Origin: Novosphingobium nitrogenifigens DSM 19370
Lineage (GTDB): Bacteria; Pseudomonadota; Alphaproteobacteria; Sphingomonadales; Sphingomonadaceae
Reading direction: 5' to 3'
NCBI RefSeq assembly: GCF_000192575.1
Contig: NZ_GL876926.1
Span: 1-64,000 of the forward strand
Length of the DNA stretch: 64,000 nt
The position numbers were made by a program, and so were the translations under genes. The notes under the pieces are model-generated. The model did not search any database. It was not told the origin of the DNA and worked only from the letters and a program-made list of their open reading frames with translations. Positions 24,468-34,047 of this stretch are shown here, one piece after another (position 1 is the first letter of the stretch; each line of letters starts with the position of its first letter).

Positions 24468-27245
24468 TTATTGTGTATCGCGTTTGATCCTTTTGTCTTC
24501 GACATCCGTAGCGGCACTTTTCCGCGCGAATGTCGCCCTGGCTGCTGCGTCATCACCAGCAACTTCAGTGGCCCCCCTCTGAATTGCTGCTCTGGCAACA
24601 TCATCGCCCGGCGCATGATGGGGCGTGTCCGATCCACCTCCCGGGCCCTGGGACGCGTGGCGGGCCGCTGATCCTGCGCTACGGCGACCCTGCGGTCGAG
24701 GCGTTGCATGTGGCATGGAAAACTCAGCGGGCGCTGGCACGGCACCCATCGCCGCAGCCGGATCCACCAGACCCGCCCGAACCGGCGCCAAGCCCTCGGC
24801 CGCATATTGCTCCAGAATGCGCCCGACGATCATGTTACGGACTTCGCGCTGATGGGGGGATGGTGTGGTGTTGGTGAGTGATGGCGCGCCCAGATCGCGG
24901 AATTCAGGGCTTGCCGCCATTTCGGCATAGCGCGAGGCAATGACCTGGCTCATGTCGTCGGAGATCTGGTAGCCGTTGCTGCGCGAGAGCGAGGCCATAC
25001 TTTCGAGGCGGGATCCGACCTCGTCGGAGCGGGTTGCCTGCCGCTCCAGTGATTGCGCCTCGGAAAAGTCGCGCTCGATGGCGTGGCGCTTTTCAGAAAA
25101 GTTCTCGATGCGGTGGAAGGTGCCATCACGCCAGTAGCCGCCATCGGTGAGCGTGATGTCCTGCCCATTGGCATGGTAGCGCGTGACGTTGCTGCCCTGG
25201 CTTTGGCTGAGGCTGTCGCTGGTGCCATGGGCTTCCTGATCGCCGGTGGTTTTCGTCCACCGATGATCCCATGTTCCGCCTGCCGAGGCGCCCACCTCGG
25301 CGCCCAGCACCTTTCCGCCGACACCCGCCTTCGCGCCCGCATTGATCCCAAACGTGTTGGTCTCGGAATGGCCCAGCGAGCGGCCCGAAGTAAGGTTCTC
25401 GCCAATCGTGCGGTTGGTGCCGGTATGCTGCTTGGAATCGGTCCCCTGCCGATCGGACAATGTGGTGGTGTTCCCGCCCTGACCGCCTGTCGCCCCTTCA
25501 CTGCCGCTCGCACGGCGCGAGCCAGACGATAGGCTGTCGAGGGTGCGCATTCCGTGGCTCCAGCGCTCGGCCGAGGTCTCCCGCAGCGCATTGGCGCGCG
25601 TGTGATATTGCGCGCCGGTCTGCTGAAGATTGCCAGTGACGCTTTGCATCTCGCTGGCCGAGAAGCCGAAACGACTGATGCCTTGCGAAGTGTTGTAGAC
25701 GGTCGAGCCGTCGGCCATCGTCGAGGTGATCGTACCATTGTCCCCGCGCATGTTGACCTGCGGGATCGGGCTGGCCGAGACGGTCCAGGTGGGCGCGGTG
25801 TTGACCTGATGCCCGGTCACGTTCTGGAACTGGCTGTTGCCATAGGCATAGTTTCCGGTGGTGCGCTCGACGGCGGCAGCCTCGGCCGCGTGCATCGCGG
25901 GCGCCAGCATGGCGGTGGTGTTGGACGCGATGGACATGGCGCCCTTGGCCATACCGGCGGCCATGACCGGCACGAACATCAAGAGGTAGCCAGCCAGCGT
26001 TTCCATGTTCTGGTTGACGGAATCGATACCCACCATCGTGGCCATGGTCATGCCACTCGGCGCGAGCGCGGAAAGCTGGGCCGCCGAATATTGCGTGATG
26101 AACATGTGGAGCACAGCATAGATCGGTCCCCAGGATGCAAGATAGAAGAAGCCCGTGAGGTAGCCCTTCAGCAGCGCCGGCCCGGTCTGCGGAAACAGGA
26201 AGAGCGGGAAGACCACCGGAAACATCGCATAGAAGACGATGGTGAGCACGAGGTTCAGCACCGGCACCCAGGTCATCGCCTGCCGCGCCGCCGAGATATA
26301 GCTGTTTTGCGCCTGAACATCGGCATGAAGCGCGGCGAAGGTATCGCCTCCGCCCGATCCGAAGTTGGCCCGCGCTTCCATGAAGGCGTTCACCAGAGAG
26401 CGCTGCTGAAAGATGGTCTGCGCGCTCATCGAGGTGCCGCCATAATAGGCCTGCGCCATGGTGGGTAGATCACTCTTGAGTTTGGCCACTGCGCTGGCGG
26501 CAGACAGGTTAGGATAGAAGGCGGGCGCCGCTGAGTTGATCCCAGCGGTGGTCAGGGCCGGATAGGCCTGAACAATGGCCTGATAGGCGCTCTGGCAGCC
26601 GATGATCGAGGCTGTGCCTCCACCGGCGGGGATCCATGTGGTCGAGCGCGCCGGCGAGCCCGGGCCGATGGCGGAGAGCAGGTCGGGCGAACTGGCCAGC
26701 GTCGACCAACCATTCCCTTGGCCGAGCAGGATGTCATAGAAGGTGCATTGGGCCAGATAGCCCTCGACATTGGCCTTCATGATCGGATCGGCGATCGTGA
26801 ACTGGCTGGTCAAATCGTTGAGCCGAGTGGGATAGATCATCCCGCCCGCGCTATAGGTCAGCGCCAAGGGCATGGTGAAGACAGTCTCGGCTGTCTTGGT
26901 CAGCCAGTTGTTCACTTGGCTCGAAAAGCTGGCGACCATAGCAAGGCCGATTGGCACATTGGCCACCGCGCCATTGCCCACCGTCGGGTTGATCGTGTCG
27001 GAGACGACCACCGTGGTCGTGGGCACGATCATGCACATGTACATGGCGGTCGCCGAGAGGAACCAGTGTAACAGCACCCGCCAGTTCAATGAGAAGGCCA
27101 TCACCAGCAGGCTGTAGCCGAGGCCCATCACCAGCACGACTTGCAGCATCGAACGGAAACCGCCGCCACCTGTCCAGGCGGCGACGGCATTCAGCACGTT
27201 GACGATATACTGACCGCCCCCGCTGGTGATGAGATTGACGGTCAT
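24468..27245 (-). CDS. traG: F-type mating-pair stabilisation protein TraG
   Basis: 925 residues. The N-terminal 450 residues hold several membrane segments (around 35-75, 340-375, 410-440) typical of TraG. The C-terminal half is a long, soluble, Ser/Thr/Gly-rich region with GTNRTIGENLTSG and coiled stretches. In F, the N-terminal part assembles the pilus with TraH and TrbC and the C-terminal part supports mating stabilisation and entry exclusion. It is the last gene of the tra operon. Confidence 0.93.
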   Translation of the reverse strand: MTVNLITSGGGQYIVNVLNAVAAWTGGGGFRSMLQVVLVMGLGYSLLVMAFSLNWRVLLHWFLSATAMYMCMIVPTTTVVVSDTINPTVGNGAVANVPIGLAMVASFSSQVNNWLTKTAETVFTMPLALTYSAGGMIYPTRLNDLTSQFTIADPIMKANVEGYLAQCTFYDILLGQGNGWSTLASSPDLLSAIGPGSPARSTTWIPAGGGTASIIGCQSAYQAIVQAYPALTTAGINSAAPAFYPNLSAASAVAKLKSDLPTMAQAYYGGTSMSAQTIFQQRSLVNAFMEARANFGSGGGDTFAALHADVQAQNSYISAARQAMTWVPVLNLVLTIVFYAMFPVVFPLFLFPQTGPALLKGYLTGFFYLASWGPIYAVLHMFITQYSAAQLSALAPSGMTMATMVGIDSVNQNMETLAGYLLMFVPVMAAGMAKGAMSIASNTTAMLAPAMHAAEAAAVERTTGNYAYGNSQFQNVTGHQVNTAPTWTVSASPIPQVNMRGDNGTITSTMADGSTVYNTSQGISRFGFSASEMQSVTGNLQQTGAQYHTRANALRETSAERWSHGMRTLDSLSSGSRRASGSEGATGGQGGNTTTLSDRQGTDSKQHTGTNRTIGENLTSGRSLGHSETNTFGINAGAKAGVGGKVLGAEVGASAGGTWDHRWTKTTGDQEAHGTSDSLSQSQGSNVTRYHANGQDITLTDGGYWRDGTFHRIENFSEKRHAIERDFSEAQSLERQATRSDEVGSRLESMASLSRSNGYQISDDMSQVIASRYAEMAASPEFRDLGAPSLTNTTPSPHQREVRNMIVGRILEQYAAEGLAPVRAGLVDPAAAMGAVPAPAEFSMPHATPRPQGRRSAGSAARHASQGPGGGSDTPHHAPGDDVARAAIQRGATEVAGDDAAARATFARKSAATDVEDKRIKRDTQ

Positions 27246-27255
27246 GAGGCTGATC

Positions 27256-28686
27256 TCACTGAAGGGGGTGCTGGCCGAGCGACCTCTCGAACTGGAGGGC
27301 GGCGGTCATCTGTGGGGACATGGTGTTGCGCAGCGTGGCCTCGATACGGATCGTTCGCTCGAGGATCTGCTCGGTGCGGGTCAGCCGCTCGGAATTATGG
27401 ACCACCTGCGCGTCCAGCGTTTTGGTCACATCGCGGAGCTGATCCTGCCACTGCTTGAGGGTCAGCGGATCGGCGTTCTGGAAGGAAGATTGGCCGTCAG
27501 TCACGAGTCTGTAGAACTGGCCGACGATGGTTTCGAGCAGGTCGACCGAGGTGATCTCGGCCAAGCTGGAAATGTCAGCCGAGTTCATGCCGCCAAAGCT
27601 CGCCGCAGCGTTCACCACCATGATCTTGTAGAGCGGGATTGTGGTGGCGCCGAGCAGGCCGATCTCCTCGGAGGTCAGTTGCTGGTTGCCCTGGATGCGC
27701 CCGGCAATGTCGATCAGCAGGTTGTAGACCCGCGTCTTGAGCGCATTGGCTGTGCTGACCGACAGGCTGGTCTGCGAGGGGTTGAGGCACTTGTCGGTGG
27801 TGTCGCAGGCATAGACGGTGGCGCTGTTGCCACCATCGAGCAGCGCGGTGATGAGCGCCGGATCGCCTTGGCCCAGAAACTTGAAGGTTGGGCCTTGCGT
27901 GTCGCTGGTGCCGGGCTGGTAGATCACCGTGCCGACAAGGCTCATCAGGTATTGTTTGAAGGCGGTGTCGAAGCTTGGGTATTTCTGGCTCAGCATTACC
28001 CAAGTGTAATTGTAGGGTCCGGCCGGAATCGTGCTGTCCGAGTTGCCCTTGATGGTCGAGCTTTGGCTGCCTCCTGTGCCGCAGCCCTGCTCGGACGATG
28101 CCCAGTCAGAGAAGACGCCCTGGCTGTTGCCGATAATCTTGCAGAATTGGCTGTCGCGCGCGCCCACCATACCGGCAAGGCCTGCTGCCACCTGTTGGCC
28201 TGCCTGACAGGCGTCGAGGCTGTGCTGGGTGAACTGCTGGACCTTCTGCATCATCTTCTCGATCGATGTGCCGATCTGTGAGGAGATGGCGTTGATCGCG
28301 AGGTCAAAGACGAAGGCCAGCGCGCCATTGGCGGCCGCCTTCATGGCCGCGACGATCTGGTCGGTGTTGATGAAGGAAAAGCCGCCGGTGAAAATGTCGA
28401 TGCCGCCGCAGCCGGCCTTGACGCTGGGCATCTGGAGGGAGCCCAACTGATAGGTCGTTTGCGCCGGGAAGCGCACCCAGAGGTTGCCGCCCGAGTAATA
28501 GCCGCCCTGTTGGCCGTTATAGGCAACCGGGCCAGTGGCATTCGCCGCCCCGCCAAGGTTCGAGAAAAACGAATTGAGCTGGCCATTCACATCAGCCTGC
28601 GCGGTCTGGACGCAGAGCAGATTGCCCAGCGCCAGCACAGCGAGGATGCGGGCCAGCCAATGGCGGATCGCATGGGGCCAGCGCAT
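27256..28686 (-). CDS. traH: F-type pilus assembly protein TraH
   Basis: 476 residues. A signal peptide (ILAVLALGNLLCVQTAQA) is followed by the TraH start DVNGQLNSFFSNLG, GCGGIDIFTGGFSFIN and a C-terminal coiled segment (VVHNSERLTRTEQILERTI). TraH is periplasmic/outer-membrane associated and works with TraG in pilus assembly. The ATG shares one base with the traF stop (TGATG). Confidence 0.95.
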   Translation of the reverse strand: MRWPHAIRHWLARILAVLALGNLLCVQTAQADVNGQLNSFFSNLGGAANATGPVAYNGQQGGYYSGGNLWVRFPAQTTYQLGSLQMPSVKAGCGGIDIFTGGFSFINTDQIVAAMKAAANGALAFVFDLAINAISSQIGTSIEKMMQKVQQFTQHSLDACQAGQQVAAGLAGMVGARDSQFCKIIGNSQGVFSDWASSEQGCGTGGSQSSTIKGNSDSTIPAGPYNYTWVMLSQKYPSFDTAFKQYLMSLVGTVIYQPGTSDTQGPTFKFLGQGDPALITALLDGGNSATVYACDTTDKCLNPSQTSLSVSTANALKTRVYNLLIDIAGRIQGNQQLTSEEIGLLGATTIPLYKIMVVNAAASFGGMNSADISSLAEITSVDLLETIVGQFYRLVTDGQSSFQNADPLTLKQWQDQLRDVTKTLDAQVVHNSERLTRTEQILERTIRIEATLRNTMSPQMTAALQFERSLGQHPLQ

Positions 28687-29615
28687 CAGAAGTCGCTCCC
28701 CGGTTTGACGCTGGTGAGATAGAAGATGCGTTGCAGCACCTCATCCTCGGCCATGATGCCGTAACCGATAGGGATCGGCTTCTTGAGATAGGTGTCGAAG
28801 AGCACGAGCGCCGGCACCTGACCGCCTTCTAGCCCCATCTTCTCATACTGGCCCTGATTGACGACAAAGCGCGGAAAAGCGGGTGTCGGGCCGCCATCCA
28901 TCGAGACCGGCAGGACCGAGAGGTGATATTTGTCCGAGAGCGTGCGGACGATGGGCGAGAACACCTCGCAGGCCCCGCAGGACGACGAGTAGAAGAAGAA
29001 CAGCCCATAGCGTTCCGACAGCGATGAGATGACGGCCTCACGGTCGGTCTTGCGCTGGGCGAGCCATGCCGTCTTGCCCAGCGTGCTGACCGGGCGCTGG
29101 AGCGTGTAATCGAGATCGGGGTGCTGCCAGATGGCCCGCTCCCAGACATCGGCAAAGGTCGAGGCGCGGTCGAGTTGCTCGCGCTGATAGCGGACATAGG
29201 CGATAATATTGTCCGAGGTCGGCTCGAGGATCGCCTTGGCCTTCAGCTCCTCAAGCCGCGCACCGATCTTGTCGAGCTGCTGGCGGTAGGTCGGCGATGC
29301 CGAACCGGGGCTGGTCGTGGGCGCGCTGGGCTTGGCCTTCGGGCGTTCGCAGTAGAACCAGGTGCCCAGCTTGCGCTCGCCGCAATAGAAGGGATCGCCG
29401 GTAACGGTGAACGTGTCCACAAGTTCACCTGTGGCCTTGTCCGCCTGTTCACGCGTGGACGGGTTCACATCCTCACGATTGGACATGTCCTCCTGGTCCA
29501 GTGTGGGGCTGGCTTGCGGGCTGTCCATCGCCATGAGCGGGCTGGCCGCAAGAAGACTTACGCCAGCGAGTAAGGCGGCGAACGTGGCGGTGATCGGGCG
29601 TGAGGCTTTGCGCAT
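28686..29615 (-). CDS. traF: F-type periplasmic thioredoxin-fold protein TraF
   Basis: 309 residues from the ATG at 29615, four bases past the traN stop. Signal peptide to about residue 30, then a disordered stretch at about 36-67 that overlies an 8-bp-period repeat, then DPFYCGERKLGTWFYC. The thioredoxin fold has an intact active site, SSCGACEVF. F-plasmid TraF lacks this CxxC, so this one may be a working oxidoreductase helping the Cys-rich TraN, TraU and TraH fold. Confidence 0.93.
   Translation of the reverse strand: MRKASRPITATFAALLAGVSLLAASPLMAMDSPQASPTLDQEDMSNREDVNPSTREQADKATGELVDTFTVTGDPFYCGERKLGTWFYCERPKAKPSAPTTSPGSASPTYRQQLDKIGARLEELKAKAILEPTSDNIIAYVRYQREQLDRASTFADVWERAIWQHPDLDYTLQRPVSTLGKTAWLAQRKTDREAVISSLSERYGLFFFYSSSCGACEVFSPIVRTLSDKYHLSVLPVSMDGGPTPAFPRFVVNQGQYEKMGLEGGQVPALVLFDTYLKKPIPIGYGIMAEDEVLQRIFYLTSVKPGSDF
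29415..29510. repeat. Octamer-period repeat array inside traF, 12 units
   Basis: Twelve 8-base units start every 8 bases from 29415 to 29503. Most begin GTCCAC, GTTCAC or GTGGAC/GTGGCC, with three degenerate units near the end. The array codes for TraF residues of about 36-67, but its period is not a multiple of three, so translation cannot explain it. It uses the same words as the array at 8665-8720. Confidence 0.8.
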
Positions 29616-29619
29616 GGCG

Positions 29620-31533
29620 TCAGGATCCTTGACCATGGGTTTGGTAGTAGGCTTGGACCTTCTGCTGGATCTGGGCGGAGGTCTGGAGCGAGGCGGGCAG
29701 CGACACCGCGCTGGTGAAGTCGGCAAAGACTTCCGCGAAATCCATCTTGGAGAGGTCGAGCTTGGAGAACTGGTCGACGGTAAAGCCGGTGCAGGTCGGC
29801 GATTGCGGGCTCCCGAAATCCAGCCCCAATTGCGCGCGGCCCTGTTCCTGGATCACACGGGCAAGCTTGGACTGGTAGCAGCAGTAGCTCTTGCGCATGG
29901 TGGTGCAGACGAAGAGCGCCTTTTCCGAGCAATATTCGCCGACATAATGGCACAGGCCCATGCGGTCTTTGACGTCGAGTTGCATCTCCTCGCCCGAGCA
30001 CATGAAGAGCGGCAGGAACTGGGTCACAAGGCCCAGCAGCATGGCCGGATTGCCCGAGGCGAGGCCGATGGCGGCCGTGGCGGCCGCCGCGCCCGTCAGC
30101 AGGCCGGAAACCTTGCCCGCACAGCAATTGACGAGGCCGAAGAGCGGCTTGTGGCAGCCGGTGGCATCGCCATCGAAGATCGTCAGGTTGTTGGCGTCGA
30201 ATTGCTGCTTGGCATCCTTCATCGCGTTCATGGCGACTAAGGTTTTGGCCAGATCAGGCGCCGGCGAGGTCGGAAGCTGGGTGCAGCTTCCATCGATGCA
30301 ATAGACGTCCCCGCTGCACGAATAGGCCTGGGTGGTCTGGCTTGTCGCCGGGGTCGTGCATTTGTAGACCTCGCTTTTGACCTGACAGGCACCCATCTGC
30401 GGGCTGTCGAGGCAGACCTCGTGGTCGAAGCTGCAATTGTTCTTCGCCGATAGTGTTGCGCAGTCGTTCGCATTCGAGAGCGTGCTGCACTGGTAGCTGG
30501 CCTGCCATTGCCAACAATCGTGCGTGACCGGGACGCCGTTGATGGTTCGCGTGGTGGGCGAGGCATCGACGCAGACCTGGCTGGGTTGCATGCAAGTCTC
30601 GCCGGTCGGCAGGGCTTTCAGCTTGGCCTGACAGTCGGCATTGTCGACGCTCGAGCCCTGATAGATCTGGATCGGCCCGACATAGGCCGCGCCTGGCACA
30701 CCCGGAGCCAGATCCTGCGGCGGAGGCTCGAAGCAGAGCGTCGTGTGATTGATGCAATAGGTCTTCGAGGCACTCGCGCCGTAATTGGTCTGCGCGCCGC
30801 AATTGTAGGTCGTGTCGGTCTCGGTGAAGACCATGCCGAGGCCCGCGCCGGGCGGCCAGTTGGTGACCGATGGCTTCTTGGTCTGGTTGACCTGCGTGCA
30901 GGAAGATTGGCTTGCAAAGCTGCCACAGTCGGAGACCTCGCCCCAATAGAACGTGCCGCCGGTGTTGGGGTTGTAGATGTCCCATTCCGAGGTGTGGCAG
31001 GTATATTGGTAGGCGCTGGTGAACTGGTTGGTCCAGCCAATGGTGCAGGAGAAGCTGCTGTCTGTCTCGGCGGTCCCGATGTGGCAGGAATCGTAATAGG
31101 TGCTGCTCGTGCCGCTGCTGGCCGGAATGGGCTGGCAATTGCCCTGTGAACTCCCCACTATCCCGGTGTAGCTCGTCGGGCTGCTCTCGACCTGCTTGGC
31201 GCTCGAGAGGCCAAGGCTCGAGGCATCGACCACTGGTCGGTTCGGGTTGGTGACGATGGCATAGGGCTGCGAGGTGACTGCGGCGACCGCACCGTCCCCT
31301 GCAAGGCTGTTCGGGTTGGACAGATACTGGCCTTGCGGCAGATCGGCACCGCCATAGCCGGGCACGGCATTGGGCGCGGACTGGCTGGTGACATTGCCGG
31401 TGACCTGGCCCAGCAACTGGCTGGCGATCGCACTGGCAGCAGCCTTGGGATCGACGGTCTGGGCAGCGAGCGGCGCACCGGCGAGCAATGCGCGGCAAGC
31501 CAATCCCACCAGCAAAATCGCGCGGCCCCTCAT
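29620..31533 (-). CDS. traN: F-type mating-pair stabilisation adhesin TraN
   Basis: 637 residues with a signal peptide ending LAAQT. It has many cysteines in the central and C-terminal region (CQWQASYQCSTLSNANDC, LFGLVNCCAGKVSG, YCCYQSKLARVIQEQGRAQLG), the TraN pattern, including the conserved LFGLVNCC and CCYxSKLARxIQEQGR blocks. TraN sits in the donor outer membrane and binds a recipient receptor. The variable N-terminal part probably sets receptor choice. It overlaps trbC by ATGA. Confidence 0.94.
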   Translation of the reverse strand: MRGRAILLVGLACRALLAGAPLAAQTVDPKAAASAIASQLLGQVTGNVTSQSAPNAVPGYGGADLPQGQYLSNPNSLAGDGAVAAVTSQPYAIVTNPNRPVVDASSLGLSSAKQVESSPTSYTGIVGSSQGNCQPIPASSGTSSTYYDSCHIGTAETDSSFSCTIGWTNQFTSAYQYTCHTSEWDIYNPNTGGTFYWGEVSDCGSFASQSSCTQVNQTKKPSVTNWPPGAGLGMVFTETDTTYNCGAQTNYGASASKTYCINHTTLCFEPPPQDLAPGVPGAAYVGPIQIYQGSSVDNADCQAKLKALPTGETCMQPSQVCVDASPTTRTINGVPVTHDCWQWQASYQCSTLSNANDCATLSAKNNCSFDHEVCLDSPQMGACQVKSEVYKCTTPATSQTTQAYSCSGDVYCIDGSCTQLPTSPAPDLAKTLVAMNAMKDAKQQFDANNLTIFDGDATGCHKPLFGLVNCCAGKVSGLLTGAAAATAAIGLASGNPAMLLGLVTQFLPLFMCSGEEMQLDVKDRMGLCHYVGEYCSEKALFVCTTMRKSYCCYQSKLARVIQEQGRAQLGLDFGSPQSPTCTGFTVDQFSKLDLSKMDFAEVFADFTSAVSLPASLQTSAQIQQKVQAYYQTHGQGS

Positions 31534-32288
31534 GGCACGCGGTCCAGATTGGCCAGCGCTTGCTTTGCAACCATCGCGCCAGGGCCATGGCCTTGCGCGA
31601 TGGTCTCGAGCGCGAAATGGGTGGTGACGTTGCCAGCGATGCGGTCATAGGGCGTCGGGCTGCTAGCGCAGTCTTCGCCCGAGCAGAGGTCGAAGCTGGA
31701 CGAAGCCGCGACATAGGTGGGCACCGCCTCAATGCCAAAGGCACGGAAAAGCCGCGGATCGATGCTGACATGAGCGCCGGACGTATCACCGATGGCCTCA
31801 TGCAATGCGGCCATGAAGGGCTTGGGACCACCGGGCGAGAACCCCCTGAAGACCACCATGCCGCCCGCCTTGGAAACGTCGGCAATCATTCGTTTCAGGG
31901 ACTCGGGCGGCATCGACAGGCTGGCAAAGGCAATCAGCATCGGGGCAGCTTGCGGGGATGGCGCCATGCTGTGGCCAGCGTCCGCCACCAGCGCGTCTAG
32001 ATCGATCGGATCGCCTGTCGGGTTCACCTTGGCCCGCGCTGTCGCTTCGGATTTCACCCTGGCCTGAGAACTCTCAACCAATGCGGCCATGTCGTCGGCC
32101 AAATCGGCGTTGGCCTCGGCCTGATGGCCGAGGACTTGATCCACAAATTGACCGAGGTTGCGGGCATGGGCCTGCGCTGCCTTGTTGATGGCATCGAGAT
32201 TGAGACCATCGACCGTGGTCTGGGCCAGCACCGTGCCGACACCGCCGAGGGTGACCAGAGAGCCGAGCAACAGGAGAGATTTGCGCAT
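31530..32288 (-). CDS. trbC: F-type pilin-assembly protein TrbC
   Basis: 252 residues from the ATG at 32288. Signal peptide, then a helical region, then the TrbC core LIAFASLSMPPESLKRMIADVSKAGGMVVFRG and DPRLFRAFGIEAVPTYV, a thioredoxin-like fold without CxxC. Together with TraW it forms a periplasmic complex needed for pilus assembly; in some plasmids the two are fused. Confidence 0.94.
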   Translation of the reverse strand: MRKSLLLLGSLVTLGGVGTVLAQTTVDGLNLDAINKAAQAHARNLGQFVDQVLGHQAEANADLADDMAALVESSQARVKSEATARAKVNPTGDPIDLDALVADAGHSMAPSPQAAPMLIAFASLSMPPESLKRMIADVSKAGGMVVFRGFSPGGPKPFMAALHEAIGDTSGAHVSIDPRLFRAFGIEAVPTYVAASSSFDLCSGEDCASSPTPYDRIAGNVTTHFALETIAQGHGPGAMVAKQALANLDRVP

Positions 32289-32302
32289 CTTTGACCCTCC
32301 CA

Positions 32303-33388
32303 TCAGAACGCGCAGCAATTGCGCTTGCGCCAAAGGAGGTAGCCCACATCCTCACCCACCACCGGATAGGTGTGCGAGGTGATCTGGACGGCTGTCGATC
32401 CTCCGGGAGGCTGGCAGGCATAGCGGCCTGAGGTGGCCGCGACCGGATTGACCATTTGCAGCCGGTATTGCTGCTTACGCATGATCGGCATGATATATTT
32501 GCCGCAGAGGCCCTGATCCCCCATCGTGCCCCAGGCCAGCGCGGTGCGGTGCATCTTGAAGACCATGCGCTCGGCCGCAAGCCGCATCGACTGGTCCATC
32601 GTATCGTTGTTACCGATGTTGCCGGTCATCGGGTACATCGAGCCATTGCAGCCTGCGCACCAGAAGAGTTGGTCGAGCGGCAGCGCGGCGGTGGCGGCGA
32701 CGCAATCGGCAGCACAAGCGACCTGCGCCAGCGGAAAATCGAAGACCACGGTCTCGGGATAGACCAGCGCAGCCAGCGTATCGTCGTTCCAGGTCGGGTC
32801 GATCTCGGTCATATAGGCCAGATCGAAGGAGGCGGATTCAAAGCAGATGAAATCTCCCAGCAGTTCGAGCAGATAGAACAGCGGGTAGACGTAATAATGT
32901 GCCTGATACTGGGCGCTCATCTGCGTGTTGCCGCCCTTCTGTGAGGCGGTCGAGACATGGCCGTTGCCCACATACATGCCAGGATTGATCGTCAGCCCGC
33001 CAAGGTTGGGGAAGCAGAAGGGCTTGGTCGTCACATCGATAAGGCGCACCGGCTCCCAGAAGCCGAAGGACAGGCCCGGCCGGATGCCGCAGAGGCATAC
33101 CGGCAGGCTGGGGTTTCCAGGGTCGGGCTTGTCGCTCGGCCAGAGGTCGAAACCACCGATCGAGAGCGGGAAGAAGCAATCCCAGCAGATGTCGGTGATG
33201 GGATTGGGGAAATGGCCGTGGCAAGTAGGCGAGCCTTGCGCCTGCGCCACTTGCGCCGAACCCAACGCCAGGCTGGCGGCGAGCATCGCCCAGAATTTGC
33301 CCATCCGACGGGGAGCGCGGCGCGCTGCCTTGCCGGAGCGTAGCCCACGCCCAAAGCGTTGCCAGAAGACAGGGCGGATGCGCTTCAT
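32303..33388 (-). CDS. traU: F-type conjugation protein TraU
   Basis: 361 residues from the ATG at 33388, overlapping the traW stop. A basic leader precedes a signal peptide (MLAASLALGSAQVAQAQ), so an internal Met at 33304 is a possible start. TraU signatures: CHGHFPNPITDICWDCFFPLSIGG, then LPVCLCG and FCFPNLGG, and many cysteines. TraU is periplasmic and is needed for DNA transfer more than for pilus growth in F. Confidence 0.95.
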   Translation of the reverse strand: MKRIRPVFWQRFGRGLRSGKAARRAPRRMGKFWAMLAASLALGSAQVAQAQGSPTCHGHFPNPITDICWDCFFPLSIGGFDLWPSDKPDPGNPSLPVCLCGIRPGLSFGFWEPVRLIDVTTKPFCFPNLGGLTINPGMYVGNGHVSTASQKGGNTQMSAQYQAHYYVYPLFYLLELLGDFICFESASFDLAYMTEIDPTWNDDTLAALVYPETVVFDFPLAQVACAADCVAATAALPLDQLFWCAGCNGSMYPMTGNIGNNDTMDQSMRLAAERMVFKMHRTALAWGTMGDQGLCGKYIMPIMRKQQYRLQMVNPVAATSGRYACQPPGGSTAVQITSHTYPVVGEDVGYLLWRKRNCCAF

Positions 33389-34047
33389 CGGCGGTCTCCC
33401 GGCCGTTCTCCGGTTTGCGGCAGCGCCACTTCGCGGATGTCGAGATGATCGCCCTGCTGGACGAGCAGCGCGGGCGTGTGGGCGATGCCGAACTTGCCCG
33501 TGAGGCTGCCCATCTGGTCGAAATAGAACCGGCGCTGGGTTGCCTTCATGAGATCGGTAGGCGAGCCTTTGACCAGCACGATCCAGAGCTTGTCCGGTGC
33601 GCCCTGGCGCATGGCCCACTCGCGCTCAGCCGAACTGTCCCCATCGATGAAGGCGAAGCTATGCGCGAGATTGAGATGGCCCAGCGGATTGAAGCGCTGG
33701 CCCTGCGCGGCAATCAGATTCCCGCGTGCATCGCGGATGTCCTGAGAGAGTGTGACACTGGGATCGAAGCTCCAGCGCCTGTCGCTAGTGGCAGGCGTGA
33801 TCCCCGTCACCGCGTGGGGCCGGCGCACGCTGGCCTGTGCCGCCTCGACAAAGCGCTGGTTCATGGCATCGAGTTTGCCGTTCTGCCGCGCGGCCTCGAG
33901 GCGTGCCTTGATGACCGCGAGCAGATCCGGCTCGGCAATCGACCAAGTCGGGCCAAACGTCCCGAAATCGCGGGCGCTCGCCATCATCGGCACCGAGCCG
34001 ATCCCAAGCACGGCGAGCAGGATCGAGGCGGGACCGGCGCGCCTCAC
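33385..34047 (-). CDS. traW: F-type pilus assembly protein TraW
   Basis: 220 residues from a GTG overlapping the upstream stop. Signal peptide, then RDFGTFGPTWSIAEPDLLAVI, the TraW start, and later RQGAPDKLWIVLVKG and GKFGIAHTPALLVQQG. Periplasmic partner of TrbC. Confidence 0.93.
   Translation of the reverse strand: MRRAGPASILLAVLGIGSVPMMASARDFGTFGPTWSIAEPDLLAVIKARLEAARQNGKLDAMNQRFVEAAQASVRRPHAVTGITPATSDRRWSFDPSVTLSQDIRDARGNLIAAQGQRFNPLGHLNLAHSFAFIDGDSSAEREWAMRQGAPDKLWIVLVKGSPTDLMKATQRRFYFDQMGSLTGKFGIAHTPALLVQQGDHLDIREVALPQTGERPGDRR

Noticed and set aside
29415-29510. CRISPR array
   Set aside because: The 8-bp period, lack of spacers and location in a coding gene rule this out.
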